DNA of 13,447 nt from Bacteroidales bacterium (GTDB lineage Bacteria > Bacteroidota > Bacteroidia > Bacteroidales > UBA12077). A program made the translations under genes and the position numbers. The DNA lies in assembly GCA_030156305.1 (NCBI GenBank), contig JASGMZ010000059.1, positions 1 through 13,447 on the forward strand, given 5' to 3'. Under the pieces are notes generated by a model that did not search any database, was not told where the DNA came from, and saw nothing but the letters and a program-made list of their open reading frames with translations. Shown piece after piece: positions 1 through 7,450 of the stretch; position 1 is the stretch's first letter; each line of letters opens with the position of its first letter.

Positions 1-54
1 AACATCAATCGGCATTATACTGAAATACAGATCATTCAAGAATATCAAAATTAA
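1..54 (+). other. Possible 3' end of an upstream gene
   Basis: Reading from base 1, frame 1 is open for 17 codons and stops at TAA 52-54. Frame 2 is also open, up to TGA at 77-79. Either could be the tail of a gene that begins outside the window. The stretch is too short and too AT-rich to choose between them or to name a family. In flavobacteria gldJ often lies upstream of porU, but nothing visible here confirms that gene. Confidence 0.2.
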
Positions 55-133
55 AATAAATATATTTAATATTGCATGATTGAACGCAACTTGGTATAAG
101 ATTAAAGTTTAAATCATTTTCAATAAAGTTTTG

Positions 134-141
134 TTTCTTTG
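134..141 (+). promoter_or_regulatory. Candidate -7 element for porU
   Basis: TTTCTTTG differs by one base from the Bacteroidota -7 consensus TAnnTTTG. It is followed by CAT, as is the clearer porV element. It lies 20 bases before the porU ATG, which would give a leader of roughly 12-15 bases. No good TTTG -33 box lies at the usual 19-21 base distance; only GTTT near 107-110 is close. The call therefore rests on one element. Confidence 0.3.
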
Positions 142-161
142 CATAAAAATAATAAAGTCTA

Positions 162-3100
162 ATGAAAAGAACACTCGTATTCTCCCTTTTATTTTTTTTG
201 TATTTTACATCCATTGCACAAAATAGTATTTTAAAAAGATCAATTCATTGGGGAAAACCTTATAAAATTTCTCAATATTATGATATTACCCAAAAGGAGT
301 TGGATACAAAAAAGTTTTTATTTTTTGAAAATGCACATTATTATAACCATAATACCCTGCTTCCTTATTATTTCGAAATTATAAGTGTTAATTCTTTAAA
401 CGCTAAGGTAAAAATCACCAATTTGCAATTTGAACCTTTATCAAACAACGAATTAGCCTATTTGCAGTACCCTGATTCAATTCCTCAAAAACTGTTTTAT
501 GAATCGGAAATTAAATACTCCCGCAACCAGGCTTTTTTGCAATTCAATTTATTGCCTTTAAGAAAAAATAGTGCAACGAGTCAATTGGAAAAATTGGTTT
601 CTTTTTCTATTGAAATTGTTACAGGGAGTTCTTCATCTCAAATAGATACCAAAAAAACAAAAGCTTTTACTAATCAATCGGTACTTAAAAGCGGAAAATG
701 GGTTAAAATAAAAATTAAAGAAACAGGAATTTATAAATTAACCTATAATGAAATAATAGAGCTGGGTATCGATGATCCTTCCAAATTAAAAATTTATGGG
801 AATTCTGAAGGAATGTTACCCGTTTCAAATATTGAGGAATGTCAGGATGATTTATTTTTAAATGCCATTTATTTTGAGAAGGGCAGTGATGGAATCTTTA
901 ACCAAAACGACTATATATTATTTTTTGCAAAAGGGCCCGATCAATGGACGTATAATGAATCGGAAGATTTTTACTCCTGTACCAGACATATTTATTCTGA
1001 CTACAACTACTTTTTTTTAACATCAAATAATAACCCAAATGAAGAAATAACAACACTAAGCAGCTCATCACAGCCAATAAATGAAACGATAACAACCTTT
1101 ACAGACAATATCCATTACGAAAAAAACAGTAAAAACTTAATTGAATCGGGACAGTTATGGTTTGGTGAAACTTTTGATATAACAACAAGCTATTCATTTG
1201 ATTTTGATTTTCCCAACTTAATAAAAACAGAACCAGTAAAAATAAAAACAGCTTTGGCTGCCCGTTCTTCCTCAAACTCTTCGTTTACTATAAAATCAGG
1301 AGCACAAACTATTGCTACTCCTCAATTTGATCCAGTAAATATGAGTTCATATACATCTACTTATGCCGTTAAAAATATAATTACTGGAGATTTTTCAAGC
1401 AATAACGATGATTTTACAATAACGATAGACTACAATAAACCATCACCATCGTCTAAAGGATGGCTCGATTACATCACACTCAATGCCCAAAGGCAACTAA
1501 ATATGTCTGGAGATCAATTAAAATTTAATTATTTTAATGCTGATGATGTAGAAAAAACAATTGATTTTCGTATTCAAAACGCTTCTGAAGCTACAAAAAT
1601 ATGGAAAGTTAATGCACCCACAACACCAAAAAATCTTGAAAAACAAATCGTTGCATCAAATACAATTTCTATAAAAGTAACGGTTGAACCTGGATTAAAT
1701 GAGTTTATTGCTTTCAATCCTGAAAACTCATTAAACCCGACATTGGTTGGTACTGTCACTAATCAAAATCTACATGCTTTAGGCCATCGCGACATGATTA
1801 TTGTTACTCACCCCGATTTTATCAGTCAGGCACAAAGCATTGCAGATTTACATTCCTCACAAGATGGATTGTCGGTAGCCATAACAACTCCCGAACAAAT
1901 TTTCAATGAATTCTCATCTGGAACACCCGATGCAGCTGCTATTCGAAATTTTGTTCGAATGATCTACCAAAGGGCAACGACTACTGATACCCTTAAATAC
2001 TTACTTCTTATAGGCGATGGATCATACGATCATAAATCAATTACCGCAGAAAATATAAATTATGTAATGACCTACCAATCAGAAAACTCATTAACACCAA
2101 CCTCATCATTTGTTACCGACGACTTTTTTGGGTTGCTTGATGCCACGGACAATATTGAATTATCTAACTCAGGATTAGTAGATATTGGAATTGGCCGATT
2201 ACCTGTAAAATCAGCACAAGAAGCTCAACAGATGGTAGATAAAATTTACAATTATACTGATTTCAACAACAGAGGAGATTGGATTAACTCAATGAGTTTC
2301 GTCGGAGACGATGAAGATAATAATATCCATATGCGCGATGCCGATCGCATTGCAGTAAAAGTGGACACCACATATCCCCATTTTTTCATCAATAAAATTT
2401 ATCTTGATGCGTATCCTCAACAAAAGACAGCGGTTAGTGAAAGTTACCCCGAGGTTAGCCGATTAATAAATGAGCAAATTAATAATGGAATTTTAATTTT
2501 TAATTACACTGGACATGGAGGAGAAGATGGATTGGCACATGAAAGAATATTAACCATCGATAATATCAACTCATGGAAAAACAAAAATCAATTAGCTGTA
2601 TTTATGACAGCTACCTGCGAATTTAGCCGATTTGATAATCATAAATACGTGTCTGCCGGCGAAAGAGTTTTACTTAATCCAAATGGAGGTGGTATTGCTT
2701 TATTTTCTACTACACGATTAGTTTACTCAAGTCCCAATTATATATTAAACCAGAACTTTTTCAATCATGTATTTGAAAAAAATTATAAAAATAATTATCA
2801 CACCCTCGGTGATGTAATGCGATTAGCAAAAAACACTTCAGGAACAGAAAATAATAAACGAAACTTTACCCTTTTGGGCGATCCGGCTTTAACATTACCT
2901 TTGCCAAATTATACAATAATTACCGATTCAATAAATCACAAGGATGTCTTAAATAACACGGACACATTAAAAGCCCTTAGTAAAGTTACTATACATGGGC
3001 ATATTGCAGACGAAACAAAAAATATTATAACCAATTATAATGGATTAGTTTATCCGATGGTATTGGATAAAAAAAGAACCATTACCACTTTAGGAAATGA

Positions 3101-3986
3101 TGGAGAAACACCCATGACTTTCCAAACACAAAATAATATCCTTTATAAAGGAAAAGCCAGTGTTACCAACGGGCGCTTTCAATTTAGCTTTGTGGTTCCC
3201 AAAGACATTTCGTACAATTACGATAACGGAAAAATAAGCTATTACTCGCTAAGCTCATCTTCTGATGCCAAAGGTTATTTCAACGATTTTATTATCGGCG
3301 GTACGGACAATTCTGCTCCACCCGATAATGTCGGTCCTCAACTAAAATTGTATATGAACGATGAAAGCTTTGTTTCGGGTGGTGTTACCGACCAAAATCC
3401 AATATTATATGCCATTTTAACCGATAGTAGTGGAATTAATACAGTTGGAAATGGTATTGGCCATGATATTACAGCTATACTGGATAATAACACAAGCAAT
3501 ATACTGGTTCTAAACGATTATTATGAATCGGATGTAGATGACTATCAAAAAGGAAAAATTGAATATTTATTTAACAAATTGGAAGAAGGGGAACATCAAC
3601 TAAAAGTTAAGGTATGGGATGTTTACAATAACTCATCGGAAGAAGAACTGGATTTTATGGTGGCCGAATCGGAAAAACTTGCCATAAAAAATTTACTGAA
3701 TTATCCGAATCCATTTACCGAACAAACGGCTTTTTATTTTGATCACAACCGGCCCAATGAAATGTTGGAAACAATGATACAAATTTTTACCGTTACCGGT
3801 AAACTAGTAAAAACAATACACGCAACAATAAATTCAAGTGGATTCCGTTCTGATCCTATATATTGGGACGGGTTGGATGATTTTGGCGATAAACTAAGTA
3901 GAGGTGTATATATTTACCAGCTAAAAATTAAAACTTTAGATGGAGAAAACGTAACCAAAATCGAAAAACTAGTAATACTCAAATAA
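162..3986 (+). CDS. porU: Type IX secretion sortase PorU (C25 gingipain-like)
   Basis: PorU is the cell-surface transpeptidase of the type IX secretion system. It removes the C-terminal signal (CTD) of exported cargo and, in Porphyromonas, joins the cargo to A-LPS. The 1274-residue product starts with a signal peptide (about 1-20, ending FTSIAQ). A long beta-rich N-terminal region follows, then a peptidase C25 domain at about 545-910. The catalytic pair is visible: His785 in NYTGHGGEDG and Cys819 in MTATCEFSR, spaced as in gingipains. The domain closes with LLGDPALTLP. Residues about 1177-1274 form a FlgD/CTD-like beta domain with NYPNPF, YWDGLDDFGDKLSRGVYIYQL and a Lys-rich end. PorU is known to keep its own CTD-like end, and this protein fits that. 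It is somewhat longer than P. gingivalis PorU. The adjacent porV supports the call, because PorU is held at the surface through PorV. The ATG at 162 places the signal peptide at the very N-terminus. Confidence 0.93.
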   Translation: MKRTLVFSLLFFLYFTSIAQNSILKRSIHWGKPYKISQYYDITQKELDTKKFLFFENAHYYNHNTLLPYYFEIISVNSLNAKVKITNLQFEPLSNNELAYLQYPDSIPQKLFYESEIKYSRNQAFLQFNLLPLRKNSATSQLEKLVSFSIEIVTGSSSSQIDTKKTKAFTNQSVLKSGKWVKIKIKETGIYKLTYNEIIELGIDDPSKLKIYGNSEGMLPVSNIEECQDDLFLNAIYFEKGSDGIFNQNDYILFFAKGPDQWTYNESEDFYSCTRHIYSDYNYFFLTSNNNPNEEITTLSSSSQPINETITTFTDNIHYEKNSKNLIESGQLWFGETFDITTSYSFDFDFPNLIKTEPVKIKTALAARSSSNSSFTIKSGAQTIATPQFDPVNMSSYTSTYAVKNIITGDFSSNNDDFTITIDYNKPSPSSKGWLDYITLNAQRQLNMSGDQLKFNYFNADDVEKTIDFRIQNASEATKIWKVNAPTTPKNLEKQIVASNTISIKVTVEPGLNEFIAFNPENSLNPTLVGTVTNQNLHALGHRDMIIVTHPDFISQAQSIADLHSSQDGLSVAITTPEQIFNEFSSGTPDAAAIRNFVRMIYQRATTTDTLKYLLLIGDGSYDHKSITAENINYVMTYQSENSLTPTSSFVTDDFFGLLDATDNIELSNSGLVDIGIGRLPVKSAQEAQQMVDKIYNYTDFNNRGDWINSMSFVGDDEDNNIHMRDADRIAVKVDTTYPHFFINKIYLDAYPQQKTAVSESYPEVSRLINEQINNGILIFNYTGHGGEDGLAHERILTIDNINSWKNKNQLAVFMTATCEFSRFDNHKYVSAGERVLLNPNGGGIALFSTTRLVYSSPNYILNQNFFNHVFEKNYKNNYHTLGDVMRLAKNTSGTENNKRNFTLLGDPALTLPLPNYTIITDSINHKDVLNNTDTLKALSKVTIHGHIADETKNIITNYNGLVYPMVLDKKRTITTLGNDGETPMTFQTQNNILYKGKASVTNGRFQFSFVVPKDISYNYDNGKISYYSLSSSSDAKGYFNDFIIGGTDNSAPPDNVGPQLKLYMNDESFVSGGVTDQNPILYAILTDSSGINTVGNGIGHDITAILDNNTSNILVLNDYYESDVDDYQKGKIEYLFNKLEEGEHQLKVKVWDVYNNSSEEELDFMVAESEKLAIKNLLNYPNPFTEQTAFYFDHNRPNEMLETMIQIFTVTGKLVKTIHATINSSGFRSDPIYWDGLDDFGDKLSRGVYIYQLKIKTLDGENVTKIEKLVILK

Positions 3987-3997
3987 TTTATTTTTTA

Positions 3998-4026
3998 TTG
4001 TATAACAGCAAATAATTTTATATTTG
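3998..4026 (+). promoter_or_regulatory. Bacteroidota-type promoter for porV
   Basis: TATATTTG at 4019-4026 matches the -7 consensus TAnnTTTG exactly. TTG at 3998-4000 stands 18 bases upstream as a -33 element. The element lies in the 63-base gap between porU and porV, 23 bases before the porV ATG. It suggests that porV, and perhaps ispF after it, can be transcribed independently of porU. No terminator hairpin is visible after porU, so read-through from porU is also likely. Confidence 0.5.
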
Positions 4027-4049
4027 CATCGCTTATTTTTAAGAACTTA

Positions 4050-5222
4050 ATGATGAAAAAAATTTTAACGGCAGTAACTCTTTTAACGCTATTTACAGGA
4101 ACAATTTTAGGCCAAACCATAGACAAAAAAGATTTAGTTGGCTCCAATAATCCACTCGAATATTCTGCTTCGTTTTTAACCATTGCCCCGGATTCACGTG
4201 CAGGAGCTATGGGAGATGTAGGCGTAGCATTATCTCCGGATTATAATTCTATGCACTGGAATCCTGCTAAATATGCATTTATTGAAAGTGATATGGGAAT
4301 TGCTGCATCGTATACCCCATGGCTTAGAAATTTAGTTAATGATATTAATCTGGGATATGTCTCATTTTACAAAAAAATTGATAATGTACAAACGGTTGCC
4401 GCAACATTGCTTTATTTTGATTTGGGCGATATTCAGTTTACCAATGAATCGGGGGAATATAACGGGCAACATTCTCCTTATGAATTATCTCTTGACGTAG
4501 CCTATGCAAGAAGTTTCTCTGATAAAATTTCCGGAGGTATTGCGTTTCGATATATCCGTTCGGATATTACCGGAGGTGCCCTGGTTGGCAACATGGAAAC
4601 AAAAGCAGGAAATGCTGTTGCTGCAGATATCTCAATGTATTATGTTAATGATGATTTGAGATTAAACGATAATAATGCAACATGGTCTGCCGGGATTAAT
4701 ATTTCAAATATGGGTTCTAAAATTTCGTATACCGAAATTGAAAAAGACTTTTTACCTGCCAACTTAAAAATTGGAACAGCATTTAAATACGAAATGGACG
4801 ATTATAATTCGTTAACTATTGCGTTGGATTTAAATAAATTACTAGTACCTACCCCTGAATATGAATTAAATGACAGTATCCTTTTTGGGAAAGTTTCTGA
4901 TGTTTCAGTTGCCGAAGGAATGATTCAATCATTCTACGATGCTCCGGGTGGCTGGGAAGAAGAATTACACGAAATTAAATATAGTGTCGGGGCCGAATAT
5001 TGGTATGCCAATCAGTTTGCTGTGCGTGCCGGATATTTTCATGAACATGAAACCAAAGGAAATAGAAAATACTTTACCGTAGGTGCAGGATTAAGGCTTA
5101 ATGTTTTTACCATAGATTTTTCTTATCTTATCCCCTTAAAACAAAACAACCCGCTGGCAAATACCGTTAGATTTACCTTAGGTTTGGATTTTCAGGCTTT
5201 TAGAGAACAACAAAACAACTAA
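4050..5222 (+). CDS. porV: Type IX secretion outer-membrane protein PorV (LptO)
   Basis: PorV is an outer-membrane beta-barrel of the FadL-like fold. It takes CTD cargo from the SprA/Sov translocon and delivers it to the PorU attachment complex; many T9SS cargos need it. The 390-residue product begins with a signal peptide (about 1-22, Lys-Lys then a Leu/Thr-rich core ending TILGQ). The PorV signature follows at about 33-75: SNNPLEYSASFLTIAPDSRA, then GAMGDVGVALSPDYNSMHWN and PAKYAF. The remainder is typical barrel sequence of alternating aromatic and polar strands, with a C-terminal stretch ending FTLGLDFQAF. Two adjacent ATG codons (4050 and 4053) could serve as start, and the choice does not alter the signal peptide. 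The gene follows porU by 63 bases and has its own promoter candidate. The porU-porV order is also found in Flavobacterium. Confidence 0.93.
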   Translation: MMKKILTAVTLLTLFTGTILGQTIDKKDLVGSNNPLEYSASFLTIAPDSRAGAMGDVGVALSPDYNSMHWNPAKYAFIESDMGIAASYTPWLRNLVNDINLGYVSFYKKIDNVQTVAATLLYFDLGDIQFTNESGEYNGQHSPYELSLDVAYARSFSDKISGGIAFRYIRSDITGGALVGNMETKAGNAVAADISMYYVNDDLRLNDNNATWSAGINISNMGSKISYTEIEKDFLPANLKIGTAFKYEMDDYNSLTIALDLNKLLVPTPEYELNDSILFGKVSDVSVAEGMIQSFYDAPGGWEEELHEIKYSVGAEYWYANQFAVRAGYFHEHETKGNRKYFTVGAGLRLNVFTIDFSYLIPLKQNNPLANTVRFTLGLDFQAFREQQNN

Positions 5223-5227
5223 TAGAC

Positions 5228-5710
5228 ATGAGTTTTCGTATTGGTTACGGATATGATGTACATCGCCTTAACGAAGGACAAGAACTAATACTGGGAGGTA
5301 TAAAAATTCCTCATGATAAAGGATGTGTTGCCCACTCCGACGGAGATGTTTTAATCCATGCAATATGTGATGCCCTTTTAGGAGCGGCAGCTTTACGCGA
5401 TATTGGATACCATTTTCCGAATACTGACAACCAGTATAAAAATATCGACAGTAAAATTTTACTTAAAAAAACCATTCAGATTTTACATGATAATGGCTAC
5501 TCTTTAGGAAATATTGATTCAACCATTTGTTTGCAAAAACCAAAAATACAGGATTTTATTCCTGAAATGATTCAAACCATAGCTTCTGTTATGAATATTG
5601 CTGAAAGTAAAATATCAATCAAAGCTACTACTTCTGAAGAGCTTGGTTTTATTGGTGAAGAAAAAGGAATTGCAGCTCACGCTATGGTACTTATCGAAAA
5701 AACACCTTAA
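5228..5710 (+). CDS. ispF: 2-C-methyl-D-erythritol 2,4-cyclodiphosphate synthase
   Basis: IspF converts CDP-methylerythritol 2-phosphate into the cyclodiphosphate MECDP with release of CMP. This is the fifth step of the MEP route to isoprenoids, carried out in the cytosol by a trimer with one zinc ion per site. The 160-residue length is normal for the family. The zinc ligands are visible as Asp10 and His12 (GYGYDVHRL) and His44 (HSDGDVLIHAICDALLGA), offset by two from the E. coli numbering Asp8, His10 and His42. The active-site Asp58 lies in RDIGYHFPNTD, and the C-terminal signature IKATTSEELGFIGEEKGIAA is intact. The enzyme should be active. The start lies five bases after the porV stop, so the two are very probably cotranscribed. 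That link is positional, as no functional link between IspF and T9SS is established. No terminator is visible after the gene. Confidence 0.96.
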   Translation: MSFRIGYGYDVHRLNEGQELILGGIKIPHDKGCVAHSDGDVLIHAICDALLGAAALRDIGYHFPNTDNQYKNIDSKILLKKTIQILHDNGYSLGNIDSTICLQKPKIQDFIPEMIQTIASVMNIAESKISIKATTSEELGFIGEEKGIAAHAMVLIEKTP

Positions 5711-5818
5711 TACAACATTTTTATTATTCCCATATTTTTTATATCTTTCAGCTGAATTTTATTTTGATAAAGTTCAATTAATCAATTATTTATCTTATAA
5801 TTAGAAATACAATCAAGG
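5711..5818 (+). promoter_or_regulatory. AT-rich gap with a weak promoter candidate
   Basis: This 108-base stretch separates ispF from the CoA-binding gene. TATCTTTC at 5742-5749 differs by one base from the -7 consensus TAnnTTTG and would give a leader of about 60 bases. No convincing -33 TTTG lies 19-21 bases before it. TTTG at 5763-5766 has only a poor partner downstream, TATCTTAT at 5791. No hairpin terminator is visible, so read-through from ispF remains possible. Confidence 0.25.
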
Positions 5819-6178
5819 ATGAAGAAAACACTTGTGCTGGGGGCTAGCCCCAATCCCATAAGATTTTCGCATAAAGCTGTAAAAAGTTTAGTCAGACATG
5901 GACACGAAGTAGTTCCCATCGGTAATCGTGAAGGCGATATTATGTGGCAAAAAATTATTGTTGGCAAACCCAAGGTCAAAGATATCCATACAATTACAAT
6001 TTACTTAAACCCTAAAAATCAAAAAGAATACTACCAATATATTTTCAGCCTTAAACCTAAACGAATTATTTTTAATCCTGGATCTGAAAATCAAGAATTA
6101 ATAGAACTTGCCATGCAAAAAGATATTGAAGTTACCATTGCTTGTACCTTAATTATGCTAAACAACAATCAGTATTAA
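5819..6178 (+). CDS. Small CoA-binding-fold protein (CoA_binding_2 family)
   Basis: A 119-residue single-domain protein of the Rossmann-like CoA_binding_2 family (YccU-type), related to the N-terminal nucleotide-binding domain of succinyl-CoA ligases. The glycine loop GASPNPIRFSHKAVKSL at residues 8-24 follows a first beta strand (KTLVLG). The second strand and loop read GHEVVPIGNREGDI. RIIFNPGSEN and the terminal ACTLIMLNNNQY match the usual ending of the family. Members bind CoA or a related nucleotide, but no reaction is known for this short form. There is no signal peptide, so the protein should be cytosolic. Its stop codon overlaps the start of the thioredoxin-like gene by one base (TAATG), so the two are probably translationally coupled. 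The family call is firm; the function is unknown. Confidence 0.85.
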   Translation: MKKTLVLGASPNPIRFSHKAVKSLVRHGHEVVPIGNREGDIMWQKIIVGKPKVKDIHTITIYLNPKNQKEYYQYIFSLKPKRIIFNPGSENQELIELAMQKDIEVTIACTLIMLNNNQY

Positions 6179-6507
6179 TGATAGCAAACATTACTAATTT
6201 TGAACAATTTAATGCAGCTAAAAAAAACAAAGGCTGTTTAATATACTTTTCACACGAAAAATGCAATGTCTGTAAAGTATTAAAACCTAAGGTACATCAA
6301 CTACTTACAGACTTTTTTCCAAAAATAAAAATGTTTTATTGCGATACCGAATTATATCCTGAAATTGCAGCACAAAACTCTATTTTTACAGTTCCTACCC
6401 TTATTATTTTTTTTGATGAAAAAGAATTTTTTCGCAAAAGCAGGAACTTTGGACTGCAAGAATTAAAAAACGATCTTGAACGTCCCTATTCAATTATGTT
6501 CCAATAA
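6178..6507 (+). CDS. Cytosolic thioredoxin-like protein with CNVC motif
   Basis: A 109-residue thioredoxin-fold protein. The redox motif is Cys29-Asn-Val-Cys32 (SHEKCNVCKVLKPKV) and the cis-proline is Pro73 in FTVPTLIIF, both at the expected places in the fold. CNVC instead of the CGPC of true thioredoxin suggests a different redox potential or partner. There is no signal peptide or membrane segment, so it should act in the cytosol. The start at 6178 was preferred over an in-frame ATG at 6142. It overlaps the upstream stop as TAATG and gives a protein starting directly at the first strand; the earlier start would add 12 unrelated residues inside the neighbouring gene. A role in thiol reduction or thiol-linked signalling is inferred from the motif. 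Its partner is unknown, though the coupled CoA-binding protein is a candidate. Confidence 0.82.
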   Translation: MIANITNFEQFNAAKKNKGCLIYFSHEKCNVCKVLKPKVHQLLTDFFPKIKMFYCDTELYPEIAAQNSIFTVPTLIIFFDEKEFFRKSRNFGLQELKNDLERPYSIMFQ

Positions 6508-6520
6508 TTAAAATTTCTTT

Positions 6521-6555
6521 TATGAAAAATTTCTAAGAATTTTTCATAGTTTTTT
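6521..6555 (+). terminator. Rho-independent terminator after the thioredoxin-like gene
   Basis: An 11-base perfect inverted repeat, TATGAAAAATT (6521-6531) against AATTTTTCATA (6538-6548), encloses a six-base loop. One G follows, then a run of six T (6550-6555). It lies 13 bases after the stop of the thioredoxin-like gene. The stem is AT-rich and so of modest strength, but position and layout fit a terminator that separates this unit from the mla operon. Confidence 0.55.
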
Positions 6556-6569
6556 ACAAATATTTGTAA
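6554..6569. promoter_or_regulatory. 16-base perfect palindrome upstream of mlaE
   Basis: TTACAAATATTTGTAA is fully self-complementary and lies 37 bases before the mlaE start, right after the terminator hairpin. Such an even, AT-rich dyad could be an operator for a dimeric regulator. It also contains AATATTTG, one base from the -7 consensus, and is followed by TAACTTTC (6567-6574), also one base off, so it may overlap the mla promoter. No clear -33 partner is visible. In AT-rich DNA a dyad of this length may still arise by chance. Confidence 0.35.
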
Positions 6570-6606
6570 CTTTCTTTCACCTAAAAATTTATGTAATTGG
6601 CTGACA

Positions 6607-7449
6607 ATGAAAAAATATTTAAACAATATTTTTAATCGAAAAAAGCATAAGGAAGGGAAAAAATCCACTTATGATTTTAAACCATCATGGCTCCAAAATT
6701 TTCTATTAGAGTTAGGTGGCTTAAGTCGATTTACGGGCAATTTTTTCAGAGAACTATTCAGCTACCCCTTCGAAATTAAAGAATTCTTAAAACAATCATA
6801 CCGGATGGGGCTAAGCACCTTACCGCTCATTGGTATTACCGCATTTATTATGGGTTTAGTATTAACCCTACAATCGCGGCCAGTACTGGTTGATTTTGGG
6901 GCAGAGTCATGGCTACCAGGAATGGTTTCTGTTTCCATCGTTCGAGAAATTGGCCCCGTAATTACGGCATTAATTTGTGCCGGAAAAATTGGTTCAGGAA
7001 TTGGTGCAGAATTAGGATCTATGCGAGTAACCGAACAAATCGATGCCATGGAAGTTTCGGGAACAAACCCTATAAAGTATTTAGTAGTTACTCGCGTATT
7101 AGCAACTACATTTATGATACCTATGCTGATTTTTTATTCCGATGCAATTTCTTTTTACGGATCCTATGTGGCCGTTAATATGCACGGATTTATTTCTCCA
7201 CAACTTTTTATTACACAAGCTTTTGATCCCTTGCATTATTTTGATATTGTTCCGGCAACCATCAAAACATTTTTTTTCGGATTTGCTATTGGTATCATCG
7301 GTTGCTATAAAGGATATTATTCTACTAACGGAACCGAAGGTGTTGGACGTGCGGCAAACTCAGCTGTGGTAATATCATCGCTGGTTATTTTTATTATTGA
7401 TTTAATTGCTGTTCAATTATCGGAAATAATTCATATTTTCTCAATATAA
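6607..7449 (+). CDS. mlaE: ABC phospholipid transporter permease MlaE
   Basis: MlaE is the inner-membrane permease of the Mla/MCE lipid ABC transporter, which moves phospholipids between the inner membrane and the periplasmic MCE ring. The 280-residue product has a basic N-terminal extension (about 1-25, Lys-rich) and an amphipathic helix. The conserved permease core follows. The family signature lies at 113-155: REIGPVITALICAGKIGSGI, then GAELGSMRVTEQIDAM and VSGTNP, with the coupling region TEQIDAM. A second conserved stretch is GCYKGYYSTNGTEGVGRAAN at 232-251. Several hydrophobic segments are visible (about 70-90, 110-130, 160-190, 220-235, 253-272). Only one base separates its stop from the mlaF start, so the two are coupled. 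The ATG at 6607 follows a clear intergenic region; a somewhat later start cannot be excluded, as the extension is not conserved. Confidence 0.93.
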   Translation: MKKYLNNIFNRKKHKEGKKSTYDFKPSWLQNFLLELGGLSRFTGNFFRELFSYPFEIKEFLKQSYRMGLSTLPLIGITAFIMGLVLTLQSRPVLVDFGAESWLPGMVSVSIVREIGPVITALICAGKIGSGIGAELGSMRVTEQIDAMEVSGTNPIKYLVVTRVLATTFMIPMLIFYSDAISFYGSYVAVNMHGFISPQLFITQAFDPLHYFDIVPATIKTFFFGFAIGIIGCYKGYYSTNGTEGVGRAANSAVVISSLVIFIIDLIAVQLSEIIHIFSI

Positions 7450-7450
7450 G

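Noticed and set aside
32..214. Minus-strand frame across the porU leader
   Set aside because: Low-complexity Asn/Ile/Phe/Tyr-rich translation of AT-rich DNA that overlaps the start of porU; no family resemblance.
5598..5804. Second plus-strand frame overlapping the end of ispF
   Set aside because: It is an out-of-frame reading of the conserved IspF C-terminus continuing into AT-rich DNA; the Leu/Lys-rich product has no recognisable features.
6142..6177. Earlier in-frame start for the thioredoxin-like gene
   Set aside because: It would add 12 residues lying inside the CoA-binding gene, whereas the ATG at 6178 forms a standard TAATG overlap.
6762..7049. 95-codon minus-strand frame inside mlaE
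   Set aside because: It lies opposite the conserved MlaE signature, has no sensible fold features and no promoter.
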